A stretch of DNA of 45,778 nt. Origin: DAOSCP01 sp035379625. GTDB taxonomy: Bacteria > Bacteroidota > Ignavibacteria > Ignavibacteriales > DAOSCP01. Below are positions 8,979 through 17,872 of this stretch, one piece after another. The position numbers and the translations under genes are program-made. A model generated the notes under the pieces. The model ran no database searches and was not told the DNA's origin. It saw only the letters and a list, made by a program, of their open reading frames with translations. The DNA lies in the NCBI GenBank assembly GCA_035379625.1, contig DAOSVM010000020.1:1-45778 (forward strand), in the 5' to 3' direction. Positions within the stretch are counted from its first letter, which is position 1. Every line of letters starts with the position of its first letter.

Positions 8979-9359
8979 ATGGAAAAACTTTCAGAAGAAA
9001 AAGCTCAAGAAATTTTTGAAAACTTCTTAAATTCATTTCAGAATTTGGTATTAAAATTAGAAAGGCATAAAGAGTCATTTAGTAACGTTCAAAATGATTT
9101 TTATGCCAAATATCAAAAAACTCTTTCAATGCTAAATAAATTATACGATGCTTTTAAGAGAATGGATGAGAAAAATAAAAAATTAGCACTCCTAAATTTT
9201 ATCAATCTTTTAGAAACGCAAAAAATTACAATGAATATATTTGAAAATGTTATGGTTGATGATACAAGTCACTTAGATGAATATAAAAAGTATCTCAATG
9301 AATTGTCTGATTTATTACTCCCATATTTAGAAGAATTTCATACAAAAAATAAAATATAA
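8979..9359 (+). CDS. Small helical protein of unknown function
   Basis: 126 residues, not recognised. It is rich in Lys, Glu, Leu and Phe and probably all-helical; the stretch QKTLSMLNKLYDAFKRMDEKNKK may form a coiled coil. No signal peptide, membrane segment or cysteine. The ATG at 8979 lies one base after the rsmE stop; a GTG at 8967 is in frame but lies inside rsmE. It sits between rsmE and kdsB in what looks like one transcription unit. Confidence 0.65.
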   Translation: MEKLSEEKAQEIFENFLNSFQNLVLKLERHKESFSNVQNDFYAKYQKTLSMLNKLYDAFKRMDEKNKKLALLNFINLLETQKITMNIFENVMVDDTSHLDEYKKYLNELSDLLLPYLEEFHTKNKI

Positions 9360-9373
9360 TTAAAAGGTTATTT

Positions 9374-10135
9374 ATGGTTATTGGTGTTATTCCGGCTAGA
9401 TATGCTTCAACTAGATTGCCAGGTAAACCGTTAGTAGATATTGGCGGTAAACCTATGATACAACATGTTTATGAGAGAGCTTCCGAATCCAAATACATCG
9501 ATCATCTTATTGTAGCAACAGATGACCAAAGAATTGTGGATGTTGTTGAAAATTTTGGTGGTAAAGTTGTTTTAACACCTCCAGAGTTACCTTCAGGTTC
9601 TGATCGAATAGCATATGTTGTTAAAAATATGCAGGATGTTGAAATTATAGTTAATATACAAGGAGATGAGCCTTTTATTAATCCTATTATGATTGATATG
9701 GCTATTGAACCTCTTGCTTTTGATAAAAATATCTACGTATCCACACTTGCCAAAAGAATATCAAAAGTCGATGAATTAAAGGATTTCTCTGTTGTAAAAG
9801 TTGTAATGGATATGTATAACGATGCTTTATATTTTTCTAGGAGTCCTATCCCATTTGTTCGAGATGATAGTATTTCTTTAGATGAAAAGATTAAAAAATT
9901 CAAATTCTTAAAACATATTGGACTTTATGTATATCGTAAGGAAGCATTACTTGAATTTACTAGAATGGAGCAGGGTATTATTGAACAACTTGAAAAGCTT
10001 GAACAATTACGATTTCTTGAAAATAAAATTCCTATTAAAGTCGTAGAAACTGAATATGAAAGTATATCAGTTGATACACCAGAAGATTTAAAGAAAGCAA
10101 GGAATTACTATCAAAAGTTAAAAAAGCAGCAATAA
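9374..10135 (+). CDS. kdsB: 3-deoxy-manno-octulosonate cytidylyltransferase (CMP-KDO synthetase)
   Basis: 253 residues. It activates KDO with CTP to give CMP-KDO for the lipid A inner core, which shows that the cell makes LPS. Seen: the nucleotide-binding IPARYASTRLPGKPL (6-20), SGSDR (74-78), the metal-binding NIQGDEP (94-100) and FSRSPIPF. Full length for the family. An AAAGG ribosome-binding site precedes the ATG. It follows the 126-residue helical protein by 14 bp; the downstream transporter begins 30 bp later. Confidence 0.93.
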   Translation: MVIGVIPARYASTRLPGKPLVDIGGKPMIQHVYERASESKYIDHLIVATDDQRIVDVVENFGGKVVLTPPELPSGSDRIAYVVKNMQDVEIIVNIQGDEPFINPIMIDMAIEPLAFDKNIYVSTLAKRISKVDELKDFSVVKVVMDMYNDALYFSRSPIPFVRDDSISLDEKIKKFKFLKHIGLYVYRKEALLEFTRMEQGIIEQLEKLEQLRFLENKIPIKVVETEYESISVDTPEDLKKARNYYQKLKKQQ

Positions 10136-10165
10136 AATATTCATTAAATACTTTAGGAGTAGAAT

Positions 10166-11650
10166 GTGAAAAAACCAACACTTTCATTTTGGCAAATCTG
10201 GAATATGAGTTTTGGCTTTTTAGGTATTCAATTTGGATTTGCTTTACAAAATTCAAATGTAAGTAGAATTTTTGAAACATTAGGTGCAAAAATTGATGAA
10301 ATTCCAATATTATGGATTGCTGCTCCAGTTACTGGTTTAATAATTCAACCTATAATTGGTCATTATAGTGATAAAACATGGACAAAACTTGGACGCCGAA
10401 GGCCTTATTTTCTTTTTGGTGCAATTTTAGCTTCTTTAGCACTTATTTTAATGCCAAATTCATCTGCTTTATGGATGGCTGCTGGATTACTTTGGATAAT
10501 GGATGCTTCAATAAATGTTTCTATGGAACCATTTAGAGCTTTTGTCGGAGATTTGCTTCCAGATGAGCAACGCAATCTTGGGTTTACTATGCAAAGTTTT
10601 TTTATCGGAATTGGTGCTATTGTAGCTTCAGCTTTACCTTATATAATGGATAATGTTTTCCACGTTCCAAACACTGCTTCTAAGGGGCAAATTCCACTTT
10701 CTGTTAAACTTTCTTTTTATATTGGTGCAGTTGTTTATTTCTCTGCTGTACTATGGACAGTTATTTCAACAAAGGAATATTCTCCTGAAGAAATTAAACA
10801 ATTTGAAGATAATAATATTACTGAAAATGAAGAAATCTCTAAGTTCCCATCTGGAAACAAATTATTGAAAGACGCTTTAATTTGGATGTTGTCATCCGTT
10901 ATCGGTTATTTCTTTTTCTTATTTACAATTGGAATAGATTTAGGATTAAAAGTATTTTTTGGTATGACATTTTTTTATGGTATTTTACAACTAATCACAC
11001 TATTTTTTGTTAATAATAAAAAAAATAATTCTCTAGTTGAAATTATTAATGATTTGCATAATATTCCAACAACAATGAGACAACTAGCAGTTGTACAATT
11101 TTTTACATGGTTTGCATTGTTTGCAATGTGGATTTATACAACACAAGCTGTTACATCACATATTTTTAAAACTAGTGATCCCACATCACAACTATACAAT
11201 TTCGGTGCTAACTGGGTTGGAATATTATTTGCAGTCTATAATGGTTTTGCTGCAATTTCAGCTTTTGTTATAAACTTTATTGCTAATAAGTTTCAGCGTA
11301 AATATGTACATATGTTCAATTTAATTTTAGGTGCTTTAGGACTTTTATCTTTTTATTTTATAACTGACTACAAATTATTAGTTATTTCAATGTTAGGAGT
11401 TGGCGTTGCTTGGGCTAGTATTCTTTCAATGCCATACGCTATATTAACAAAAGCTCTCCCACAGAATAAGATGGGAGTTTATATGGGAATTTTCAACTTC
11501 TTTATTGTTATACCACAAATTACAGCTGCTGCAATTTTAGGTTTTTTTATGAAAACTATTCTTCATGAACAAGCGATTAATGCGCTAATATTAGGCGGTT
11601 TTTCAATGATTATAGCAGCCTTATTATGTATTAGAATTAAAGAAAAATAA
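10166..11650 (+). CDS. SLC45-like (GPH-type) sugar transporter of the MFS superfamily
   Basis: 494 residues with about 12 membrane segments. N-terminal FWQIWNMSFGFLGIQFGFALQ, the GHYSDKTWTKLGRRRPY loop (the MFS signature between helices 2 and 3) and MEPFRAFVGDLLP mark the SLC45/sucrose-proton symporter group, often linked to maltose or other alpha-glucosides in Bacteroidota. A hydrophilic central loop lies near 220-235. The start is a GTG at 10166 with TAGGAG before it; the overlapping ATG at 10164 meets TGA at once. Substrate is not shown by sequence; the GH13 protein elsewhere in the window is a possible partner only by inference. Confidence 0.8.
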   Translation: MKKPTLSFWQIWNMSFGFLGIQFGFALQNSNVSRIFETLGAKIDEIPILWIAAPVTGLIIQPIIGHYSDKTWTKLGRRRPYFLFGAILASLALILMPNSSALWMAAGLLWIMDASINVSMEPFRAFVGDLLPDEQRNLGFTMQSFFIGIGAIVASALPYIMDNVFHVPNTASKGQIPLSVKLSFYIGAVVYFSAVLWTVISTKEYSPEEIKQFEDNNITENEEISKFPSGNKLLKDALIWMLSSVIGYFFFLFTIGIDLGLKVFFGMTFFYGILQLITLFFVNNKKNNSLVEIINDLHNIPTTMRQLAVVQFFTWFALFAMWIYTTQAVTSHIFKTSDPTSQLYNFGANWVGILFAVYNGFAAISAFVINFIANKFQRKYVHMFNLILGALGLLSFYFITDYKLLVISMLGVGVAWASILSMPYAILTKALPQNKMGVYMGIFNFFIVIPQITAAAILGFFMKTILHEQAINALILGGFSMIIAALLCIRIKEK

Positions 11651-11652
11651 AC

Positions 11653-11685
11653 AAAAAGAGGGATTGATAATCCCTCTTTTTTTAT
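11653..11685. terminator. Bidirectional terminator between convergent genes
   Basis: Perfect 10-bp stem AAGAGGGATT (11656-11665) with AATCCCTCTT (11669-11678), flanked by a T-run on the plus side and an A-run on the other. It lies three bases after the transporter stop and overlaps the stop of the minus-strand gene. Confidence 0.8.
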
Positions 11686-12020
11686 TTGAAATGCTTTTGT
11701 ATGATTCCTTCATATTGTTTAATTACAGGTTTTAAGAAAAATCTTTTGAAAAATCCAGCTTTTTTCAAATCAATTTTAAGGTGTTTTAAGTTTTCTTTTA
11801 GTGTATATTCAAATTTTGTAAATTCATCTTTAGTTAATTTTATTTCCTCATCTGGTGCGGCGCTATTCAATTTGTTCAAAATAGAATCAAAAATTCGAAA
11901 TACTTGTGCGTATTCTTGTTTTTGAGGTAATTGATTTAAAGTCTGTTTACAATATTGAATCAAAAATTTCTTTTCAACTTTGTCAAGCTTTAAATTATAA
12001 TTCTTAAATTGCAGTTTCAT
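11682..12020 (-). CDS. Small basic protein of unknown function
   Basis: 112 residues, not recognised. Lys-rich and mostly helical, ending in KKAGFFKRFFLKPVIKQYEGIIQKHFK; no signal peptide or membrane segment. The ATG at 12020 has GAGACGGA just before it. A GTG at 12032, overlapping the adenosine deaminase stop, is the alternative start and would add four residues. It is the last gene of the unit add - this gene. Confidence 0.6.
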   Translation of the reverse strand: MKLQFKNYNLKLDKVEKKFLIQYCKQTLNQLPQKQEYAQVFRIFDSILNKLNSAAPDEEIKLTKDEFTKFEYTLKENLKHLKIDLKKAGFFKRFFLKPVIKQYEGIIQKHFK

Positions 12021-12028
12021 TTTCCGTC

Positions 12029-13129
12029 TCACTCTTTTATTTTACTAGCTAAAGATAAAAGTTCTTCTCTAACTTTTTGATAACCAGGTTTAATTATATC
12101 ATAAATATACTTTATTCTTTCGTCATAGTGGATAAATGCGGATTTCATAGAGTTAATTGTAATTTTTTCAATATCATCGATATTAATTCCGAAATATTTT
12201 ACAGCGATCATAAATTCTTTTGTCATTGTTGTATCACTCATTAATCTATCATCAGTGTTGATAGTTACACGGAATTTATGTTTATAAAAATATTTAAATG
12301 GATGATTTTCAATTTTATCGACAGCACCAGTATGAACATTACTTAATAAACAACATTCTAAAGGTATTCTTTTATCAAGAACATAAGAAGCTAATTCTCC
12401 AAGTTTAATAAGGTTACCGTCTTTGTCGAACATCATATCATCAACTAATCTTGTACCATGTCCAATTCTGTGAGCACCACACCATTGAAGTGCTTGCCAA
12501 ATTGATTCTTTGCCAAAAGCTTCGCCGGCATGAATTGTAATATTAAAATTTGCTCTTTGAATATGTTGGAAAGCATCTAAGTGTTTTTTGGGTGGGTATC
12601 CACCTTCTTCACCTGCTAAATCGAAACCGACAACTCCTCTATCTCTAAAATTGACAGCTAATTCAGCAGTTTCTAAAGTATCTTCACGATTTCTCATTCC
12701 ACATAAAATTACGCCATAACCAACACCAAAATCTCTTTTACCTTGTTCAAGTCCTTCCAATACAGCTTTAACAGCATCGCGCATTGTGAGACCATTAGAT
12801 GTAAGTAATACTGGTGCGAAACGAGTTTCTACATAAACAACGCCATCATTTTTCATATCTTCAAGCATTTCATAAGCAATTCTAGATAAATTTTCTTTAG
12901 TTTGCATAACAGCACATGTATGTTCGAAACCTTGTAAATATTCTACAAGATTTCCTTTATTTGCTCCTCTGTGGAACCAAGCTGCTAACTCGTCTGGGTC
13001 AGTGGTTGGAAGTTTGTCATATTTAATTTCTTTTGCTAATTCAATAATTGTTTTAGGTCTAAGGCCTCCATCTAAATGGTCATGCAACAAAACTTTGGGT
13101 ACTTTGCGAATAATTTGTTCTAATTCCAT
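12029..13129 (-). CDS. add: Adenosine deaminase
   Basis: 366 residues. A zinc-dependent TIM-barrel enzyme that turns adenosine into inosine for purine salvage. Seen: zinc ligands H16 and H18 in HDHLDG, HAGE at 200-203 (zinc His and catalytic Glu), H224 in RIGHG, and NTDDRLMS at 291-298 with the two Asp. The DDRLMS variant, where many family members have DDP, occurs in bacterial adenosine deaminase-like groups, so 6-aminodeoxyfutalosine deaminase was considered; menB and menE in this window speak for the classical menaquinone route instead. The ATG at 13129 is preferred because TTGGAG lies 7-8 bases upstream; the TTG at 13141 is within that site. Confidence 0.85.
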   Translation of the reverse strand: MELEQIIRKVPKVLLHDHLDGGLRPKTIIELAKEIKYDKLPTTDPDELAAWFHRGANKGNLVEYLQGFEHTCAVMQTKENLSRIAYEMLEDMKNDGVVYVETRFAPVLLTSNGLTMRDAVKAVLEGLEQGKRDFGVGYGVILCGMRNREDTLETAELAVNFRDRGVVGFDLAGEEGGYPPKKHLDAFQHIQRANFNITIHAGEAFGKESIWQALQWCGAHRIGHGTRLVDDMMFDKDGNLIKLGELASYVLDKRIPLECCLLSNVHTGAVDKIENHPFKYFYKHKFRVTINTDDRLMSDTTMTKEFMIAVKYFGINIDDIEKITINSMKSAFIHYDERIKYIYDIIKPGYQKVREELLSLASKIKE

Positions 13130-13195
13130 TGTAAGCTCCAATATATTATTTAAAAGTTTTCAAAGTTATAAATTTTTTTTTAATTATCAAAAAAT

Positions 13196-14851
13196 TTAAT
13201 AAAAGAAAGCAACTATAATTTGCCCTGTTAATATTACCATAAAATTTACAAATGGATAAATTGTTGCAAAAGCCATACCAGGCGCATCAGATTTACACAA
13301 TGTTGTAGCATAACTTAATGAACAAGAATCGGTTACAGATCCCGCTAAAAGACCACTAATTTCCAAAAAATTAACTTTGAAAACATATCTTGCTATAGTG
13401 GCACTGGAAACTAAAGAAAATATATTTATAAAAATAGCATAACTAATAATTTGTAATCCTTGATAACTCATTAGTGATGTGAAAAATTTTGTCCCAACTG
13501 AAAGTCCAATACTTGCGAGAAATAAAACAAGTCCCAATTGTCTAAGCATTGAGTTAGCCCCAGGTGTCATATACGATATAACACCAAATCTAGCAGTAAA
13601 TTTACTAATTATCATCGCAACAATTAAAGTTCCTCCGGCAATACCTAATTTTATTGGCACACTAATACCAGGAATATGTATAGGAGTATAGCCTAGTAAT
13701 AATCCTAAGAAAATACCAACAAATATTGGAACTAAATTCGGTTCATACAATCTTTTTTGAGAATTTCCTAAAAAATTACATACTGATTTTACATCTGCTT
13801 CATCACCAACTACTTTTACAATATCACCAAAATAAAGCATAGTTTTAGCATTTGGTATAAATTCCATATCATTTCTTTGAATTCCAGTAAAAGAAACATT
13901 AAATAATCTTATAACATTAAGTTCATTTAAATACTTTCCAATAACTTCTTTATTAGTCACAATAACTTTTCTTTGGGTAAATTTTCCTGTTTCCTTTTGA
14001 ATATCTTCATATCCAAATAAGCCAACCAATTCCATTAAATCTTTTTTAATAGTTGAATTGAAATTACAAAACAGTAAATCTCCTTCTTGTAAAGTTGTAT
14101 GTGGTTTTGGTATAAAAACTTCGTTATTCCTTTTGATTTTTACAACAACAACATTTGGTCCTAAAACTTCTCTTAAATATGAAATTTTTTTATCAAAAAT
14201 TTTGGGATTACTGACAATAAAAGTAGCTGATTCGACAACCATATCTTTATGATTTATGGCGTATTGCTTGTTTTCTTCGTCAATGTTAATTTTAAAAAGT
14301 GCTTTTGCTATTGTAATGGAGATTATAGTACAAATACTTCCAAATGGATAAGCAATTGCGTATCCGATACCTAAATTTACTAAACTTTGTTGATCATTAG
14401 GATTGATGTTATTTATCGTTTGTTGTGATGCTGCCAATGTCGGCGTGTTAGTTACAGCACCACTCATTGTACCAATCAATAGAGCAATATTTGTATGTGT
14501 AACAAAATATAAAATAATAACAGAAAACGCATAAAAAAGGACGCTAACTAATGCAATTAAATTGAATTTTATACCATCTTTCTTAAAGGAATCAAAGAAA
14601 TTGGCGCCTAATTGAAGACCAAGAGAGAAAATAAAAAGTATTAATCCAAAGTTTTTGGAAAAATTTAAGATATTATTATCTATTTGAACACCTAAATGTC
14701 CAAAAATTATTCCTGTAAAAAGTACAAAAGTTATTCCTAAAGATATACCGAATATTTTAATTCTTCCTAAAGTTACGCCTATTGCTATAATGAAACAGTA
14801 TATTACTATTGAGTATGCAACTGCATCCTTAAAAAAGTTATAAATATTCAT
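13196..14851 (-). CDS. AspT/YidE/YbjL-family transporter
   Basis: 551 residues with about five N-terminal and five C-terminal membrane helices flanking a cytoplasmic part (about 185-370) that contains two RCK_C (TrkA_C) domains. The duplicated membrane halves carry TMSGAVTNTPTLAA and AGSVTDSCSLSYAT, as in the aspartate:alanine exchanger family. Substrate is unknown; most homologues are uncharacterised and AspT itself swaps aspartate for alanine. It is divergent from the TauE gene with a 91-bp gap. Confidence 0.82.
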   Translation of the reverse strand: MNIYNFFKDAVAYSIVIYCFIIAIGVTLGRIKIFGISLGITFVLFTGIIFGHLGVQIDNNILNFSKNFGLILFIFSLGLQLGANFFDSFKKDGIKFNLIALVSVLFYAFSVIILYFVTHTNIALLIGTMSGAVTNTPTLAASQQTINNINPNDQQSLVNLGIGYAIAYPFGSICTIISITIAKALFKINIDEENKQYAINHKDMVVESATFIVSNPKIFDKKISYLREVLGPNVVVVKIKRNNEVFIPKPHTTLQEGDLLFCNFNSTIKKDLMELVGLFGYEDIQKETGKFTQRKVIVTNKEVIGKYLNELNVIRLFNVSFTGIQRNDMEFIPNAKTMLYFGDIVKVVGDEADVKSVCNFLGNSQKRLYEPNLVPIFVGIFLGLLLGYTPIHIPGISVPIKLGIAGGTLIVAMIISKFTARFGVISYMTPGANSMLRQLGLVLFLASIGLSVGTKFFTSLMSYQGLQIISYAIFINIFSLVSSATIARYVFKVNFLEISGLLAGSVTDSCSLSYATTLCKSDAPGMAFATIYPFVNFMVILTGQIIVAFFY

Positions 14852-14942
14852 TTTTATTACTATCCTATATTTGTAACTTATACATATATAACAACATTAT
14901 TGTATATTTAAAAACTTAATAAATTATTTTTAGAGAAAAAAG

Positions 14943-15698
14943 ATGTTATTAATTGCTTTTTTAATTTTAGGATTATTAGCTGGTGTTCTTTCAGGACTTT
15001 TTGGAATTGGTGGCGGGATTATTATGGTTCCTGCGTTAATAATAATTTTTAATAAAACAATTCTACAAGCTAACGCTATTTCTTTAGCGGCTATGTTGCT
15101 ACCTGTTGGAATATTAGGAGTTATAAAATATTACCAAGCAGGATTTATTGATGTAAAAAAAGCTTTAATAATTTCTTTAGGGCTTACTATTGGTTCCGGT
15201 TTTGGTGCAGAATTGGCTTTGTATATAAATAAAAACTTACTGGAAAAATTATACGCAGCATTCCTTATTTATAACGTTGTATCCTATTTAGGTTTTGATC
15301 GTATAAAGAAACAGACAAAAGAAAAAAAACATTTGATTAAACATTCATTTTATAATTTTTTAATTATTGGTTTCTTGGCTGGAATTATAGCAGGAATGTT
15401 TGGAAAAGGTGGTGGAATAATAATTGTTCCTTTTTTAATTAATTTTTTCAATTTAGATACAAAACAAGCAACCGCAACATCCTTAGCAGCTTTACAGTTA
15501 CCTGTTGGTCTTCCCGGTGTTTATCTTTATGCTGTGAATGGCCAACTTGAATATATTCCTGCTATACTTATCGCTTTAGGAATTGTTATAGGAACTTATT
15601 TTGGAACACATTTAGCATTAAATGTTTCATCGGATAAGTTCAAAAAAATCTACGCATTATTTTTATTATTTACTGCTTTATCATTAATATTTAAATAG
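14943..15698 (+). CDS. TauE/SafE-family permease
   Basis: 251 residues with about eight membrane segments. The two repeated halves each hold the family signature: GLFGIGGGIIMVPAL near residue 19 and GMFGKGGGIIIVPFL near 156. Members export sulfite, sulfoacetate or related anions across the inner membrane; the substrate here is unknown. The next gene starts one base after its stop, so the two are likely co-transcribed, although no functional link is evident. Confidence 0.87.
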   Translation: MLLIAFLILGLLAGVLSGLFGIGGGIIMVPALIIIFNKTILQANAISLAAMLLPVGILGVIKYYQAGFIDVKKALIISLGLTIGSGFGAELALYINKNLLEKLYAAFLIYNVVSYLGFDRIKKQTKEKKHLIKHSFYNFLIIGFLAGIIAGMFGKGGGIIIVPFLINFFNLDTKQATATSLAALQLPVGLPGVYLYAVNGQLEYIPAILIALGIVIGTYFGTHLALNVSSDKFKKIYALFLLFTALSLIFK

Positions 15699-15699
15699 A

Positions 15700-16953
15700 A
15701 TGGAACTTAAATTAAAAAAAAATTTTATCGATTATCGATATATTGAACAAACAAAATTGCAAAATAAATACAATATAATTGTTTGTATACCAGTAAGTTA
15801 TGAATATGAATATATTCAAATACTGATACAAAGTTTATATAAGTTAGATAAAAAATATCTTCATAAAACATTATTTATTTTTAATATCAACAATACTAAA
15901 TCTGCATCTGATGAAGTTATAGATAATAATAAAAAAACATTTAAATTACTTTCCGAACAAAATTTTAATTTTGATGTTCTATTACTAAAATATTTTGATA
16001 AAGATAAAGCTTTAGATGACAAGAACGGTGGTGTTGGATTAGCAAGAAAAATAGCAATGGATAATGCACTTTTTCTATTCGATTATTCATCTGAAAAAAA
16101 TGTATTAGTTTGTTTGGATGCTGATTGTATTGTAGAGCCAAACTATATTAATGAAATTTATGACTTTTATAAAATAAACAATGCAGATGTTGCCTATGTA
16201 AATTATAAACATAGATTAGATCATAATATCGATGAAATTATAAGTTATGAATTATATTTACGTTATTATGTTTTGGCGTTACATTATGCCAATTCCCCTT
16301 ATGCATTCCATACTATAGGTTCAACAATAACCTGTACACCACAAGCTTATATAAAAGCTGAAGGAATGAATAAAAGAAAAGCTGCTGAAGATTTTTATTT
16401 TTTGCAAAAATTAGCCAAAAATTTTAAAGTTCATCATATTAAAAATACAACTATTTATCCATCCGATAGAATATCTCATAGGGTACCTTTTGGGACAGGG
16501 AAGGCTATTCATAATTATATCGAAGGTTTGCAAAACAAATATAAAGTATACGATTTTGAAATATTTAAAATTCTCAAACAGTTTTTAGAAATTTTTTACA
16601 ATAAAACTTTAAGTGCTGAAAAGTATTTAAAAATATTTGAAAAAATACATCCGGAAATAAATGTTTTTTTGAATGAGTATAAGTTTATTCAAAGTTGGGA
16701 TAAAATCTTAAACAATTCGAAATATCCAGAGAAAATCCAACAACAAAAAAGTATATGGTTTGATGGTTTTATGACGTTAAAATTTGTACATCATTTTGAT
16801 AGAATTTTGCCTAAATCAGATTGTTTCCATAATTACAAATTACTTTTTGAAAATTTAAAGATTACTTTCCCTAATAATTATCCAAACAAAATAGATGAAA
16901 AAATAGAATTTTTGAATTTTGTTCGCGATATCGAGAAAGTAGTAAAATTTTAA
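15700..16953 (+). CDS. Family 2-like glycosyltransferase
   Basis: 417 residues, soluble. N-terminal GT-A fold: YNIIVCIPVSYEYEYIQILIQSL (about 25-45), then GGVGLARKIAMDNA and the metal-binding LDADCIV (about 146-152); RKAAEDFYFLQKLA has the acidic catalytic-base pattern of GT2 enzymes. The C-terminal 140 residues are Lys/Phe-rich and not recognised. No membrane segment. Acceptor and donor are unknown. It starts one base after the TauE stop and overlaps the end of the convergent ftsE by 4 bp. Confidence 0.72.
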   Translation: MELKLKKNFIDYRYIEQTKLQNKYNIIVCIPVSYEYEYIQILIQSLYKLDKKYLHKTLFIFNINNTKSASDEVIDNNKKTFKLLSEQNFNFDVLLLKYFDKDKALDDKNGGVGLARKIAMDNALFLFDYSSEKNVLVCLDADCIVEPNYINEIYDFYKINNADVAYVNYKHRLDHNIDEIISYELYLRYYVLALHYANSPYAFHTIGSTITCTPQAYIKAEGMNKRKAAEDFYFLQKLAKNFKVHHIKNTTIYPSDRISHRVPFGTGKAIHNYIEGLQNKYKVYDFEIFKILKQFLEIFYNKTLSAEKYLKIFEKIHPEINVFLNEYKFIQSWDKILNNSKYPEKIQQQKSIWFDGFMTLKFVHHFDRILPKSDCFHNYKLLFENLKITFPNNYPNKIDEKIEFLNFVRDIEKVVKF

Positions 16954-17615
16954 TAATCAAGACTTACTTTTTCAATATTATAGTTATTAATTTTATAAAC
17001 TTCAGAAAGTGTTGTATTAAGTAATCCATAGTTGTGAGTTGTAATAAGACAAGTAGTTCCACGTATATTTACTTTTTTCAATAGCTTGATAATTTCGAAA
17101 GATGTTTCTGGATCTAAATTTCCTGTTGGTTCATCAGCTAATAAAATTTTAGGGTCATTTATAATAGCTCTTGCAATGGCCACTCGTTGTTTTTCACCGC
17201 CACTTAATTCATAAGGAAAATTATGTGCCTTATGCTGCAATCCAACTTCAGAAAGTGTATTAAAAACTTTTTCCTTAATGTATTTACTCTTGTAGCCAGT
17301 AGCTTCTAAAATAAAACTTAAATTGTCAAAAATTGTTTTATCGTCAAATAATTTAAAGTCTTGAAATACAATTCCTAATTTTCTTCTAAGTGTTTGAATT
17401 TCCTTTTTTTTAATTGTAGAACTATTATAATTCAAAATTGAGATATTTCCGTTGGTTGGCAATAAATTCATATAAAGTAGTTGTAAAAGGGTAGTTTTAC
17501 CTGATCCGCTATTACCTAATAAAAAAATAAATGAGCCTTCTTTAATAGAGAAATTTAAATTATTGAATATTGGCTGGTTGGGATATGAGAAATATACTTC
17601 GTTGAATGAAATCAT
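16950..17615 (-). CDS. ftsE: FtsE-like ABC transporter ATPase
   Basis: 221 residues. ABC ATPase with Walker A GNSGSGKT (34-41), Q-loop Q85, signature LSGGEKQ (137-143), Walker B LLADEPTGNLD (158-168) and the switch His in ITTHNYG. LPTNGNISILN and RRKLGIVFQDFKLF fit FtsE, which works with FtsX in activating peptidoglycan hydrolases at division. No ftsX lies next to it, so a LolD/MacB-type ATPase is possible; the single-gene FtsE arrangement fits Bacteroidota, where ftsX is often elsewhere. Confidence 0.8.
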   Translation of the reverse strand: MISFNEVYFSYPNQPIFNNLNFSIKEGSFIFLLGNSGSGKTTLLQLLYMNLLPTNGNISILNYNSSTIKKKEIQTLRRKLGIVFQDFKLFDDKTIFDNLSFILEATGYKSKYIKEKVFNTLSEVGLQHKAHNFPYELSGGEKQRVAIARAIINDPKILLADEPTGNLDPETSFEIIKLLKKVNIRGTTCLITTHNYGLLNTTLSEVYKINNYNIEKVSLDY

Positions 17616-17689
17616 AACAATTCTTTTAAATTCAAATTATTAATATTACAAAAAAAAATAGATTAAATGCAAATATTGGACAAAAAAAT

Positions 17690-17720
17690 TTGACAAAAAG
17701 AGAAAAAAATATTATATTTA
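17690..17720 (+). promoter_or_regulatory. Promoter of tRNA-Phe
   Basis: TTGACA (17690-17695), 17-bp spacer, TATATTTA (17713-17720), 20 bp before the tRNA. The -7 box differs from TAnnTTTG by only the last base, and the -35 box also suits a general sigma-70 factor. Confidence 0.55.
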
Positions 17721-17740
17721 CATTTCAAAATTAAAAATAT

Positions 17741-17813
17741 GGGCAGATAGCTCAGTCGGTAGAGCAAAGGACTGAAAATCCTTGTGTCGGCGGTTCGATT
17801 CCGTCTCTGCCCA
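17741..17813 (+). tRNA. tRNA-Phe (GAA)
   Basis: A 73-base cloverleaf: acceptor stem GGGCAGA/TCTGCCC, D-arm GCTC-AGTCGGTA-GAGC, anticodon loop CTGAAAA with anticodon GAA, T-arm CGGTTCGATTCCG, discriminator A. The CCA end is not encoded. It is a single-gene unit with its own promoter and terminator. Confidence 0.97.
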
Positions 17814-17823
17814 CTTACAGAAG

Positions 17824-17852
17824 CTACCTAAGTAATTAGGTAGTTTTTTTTA
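17824..17852 (+). terminator. Terminator of tRNA-Phe
   Basis: Stem CTACCTAA (17824-17831) with TTAGGTAG (17836-17843), GTAA loop, followed by eight T. Confidence 0.85.
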
Positions 17853-17872
17853 TTTTAAAAAGTTAGTCATTA

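Noticed and set aside
10653..11273. Small plus-strand open frames inside the sugar transporter gene
   Set aside because: They are in another frame of a well-supported membrane protein gene.
12029..13129. Adenosine deaminase as 6-aminodeoxyfutalosine deaminase (futalosine route)
   Set aside because: menB and a menE-like gene in the window point to the classical menaquinone route; no mqn gene is seen nearby.
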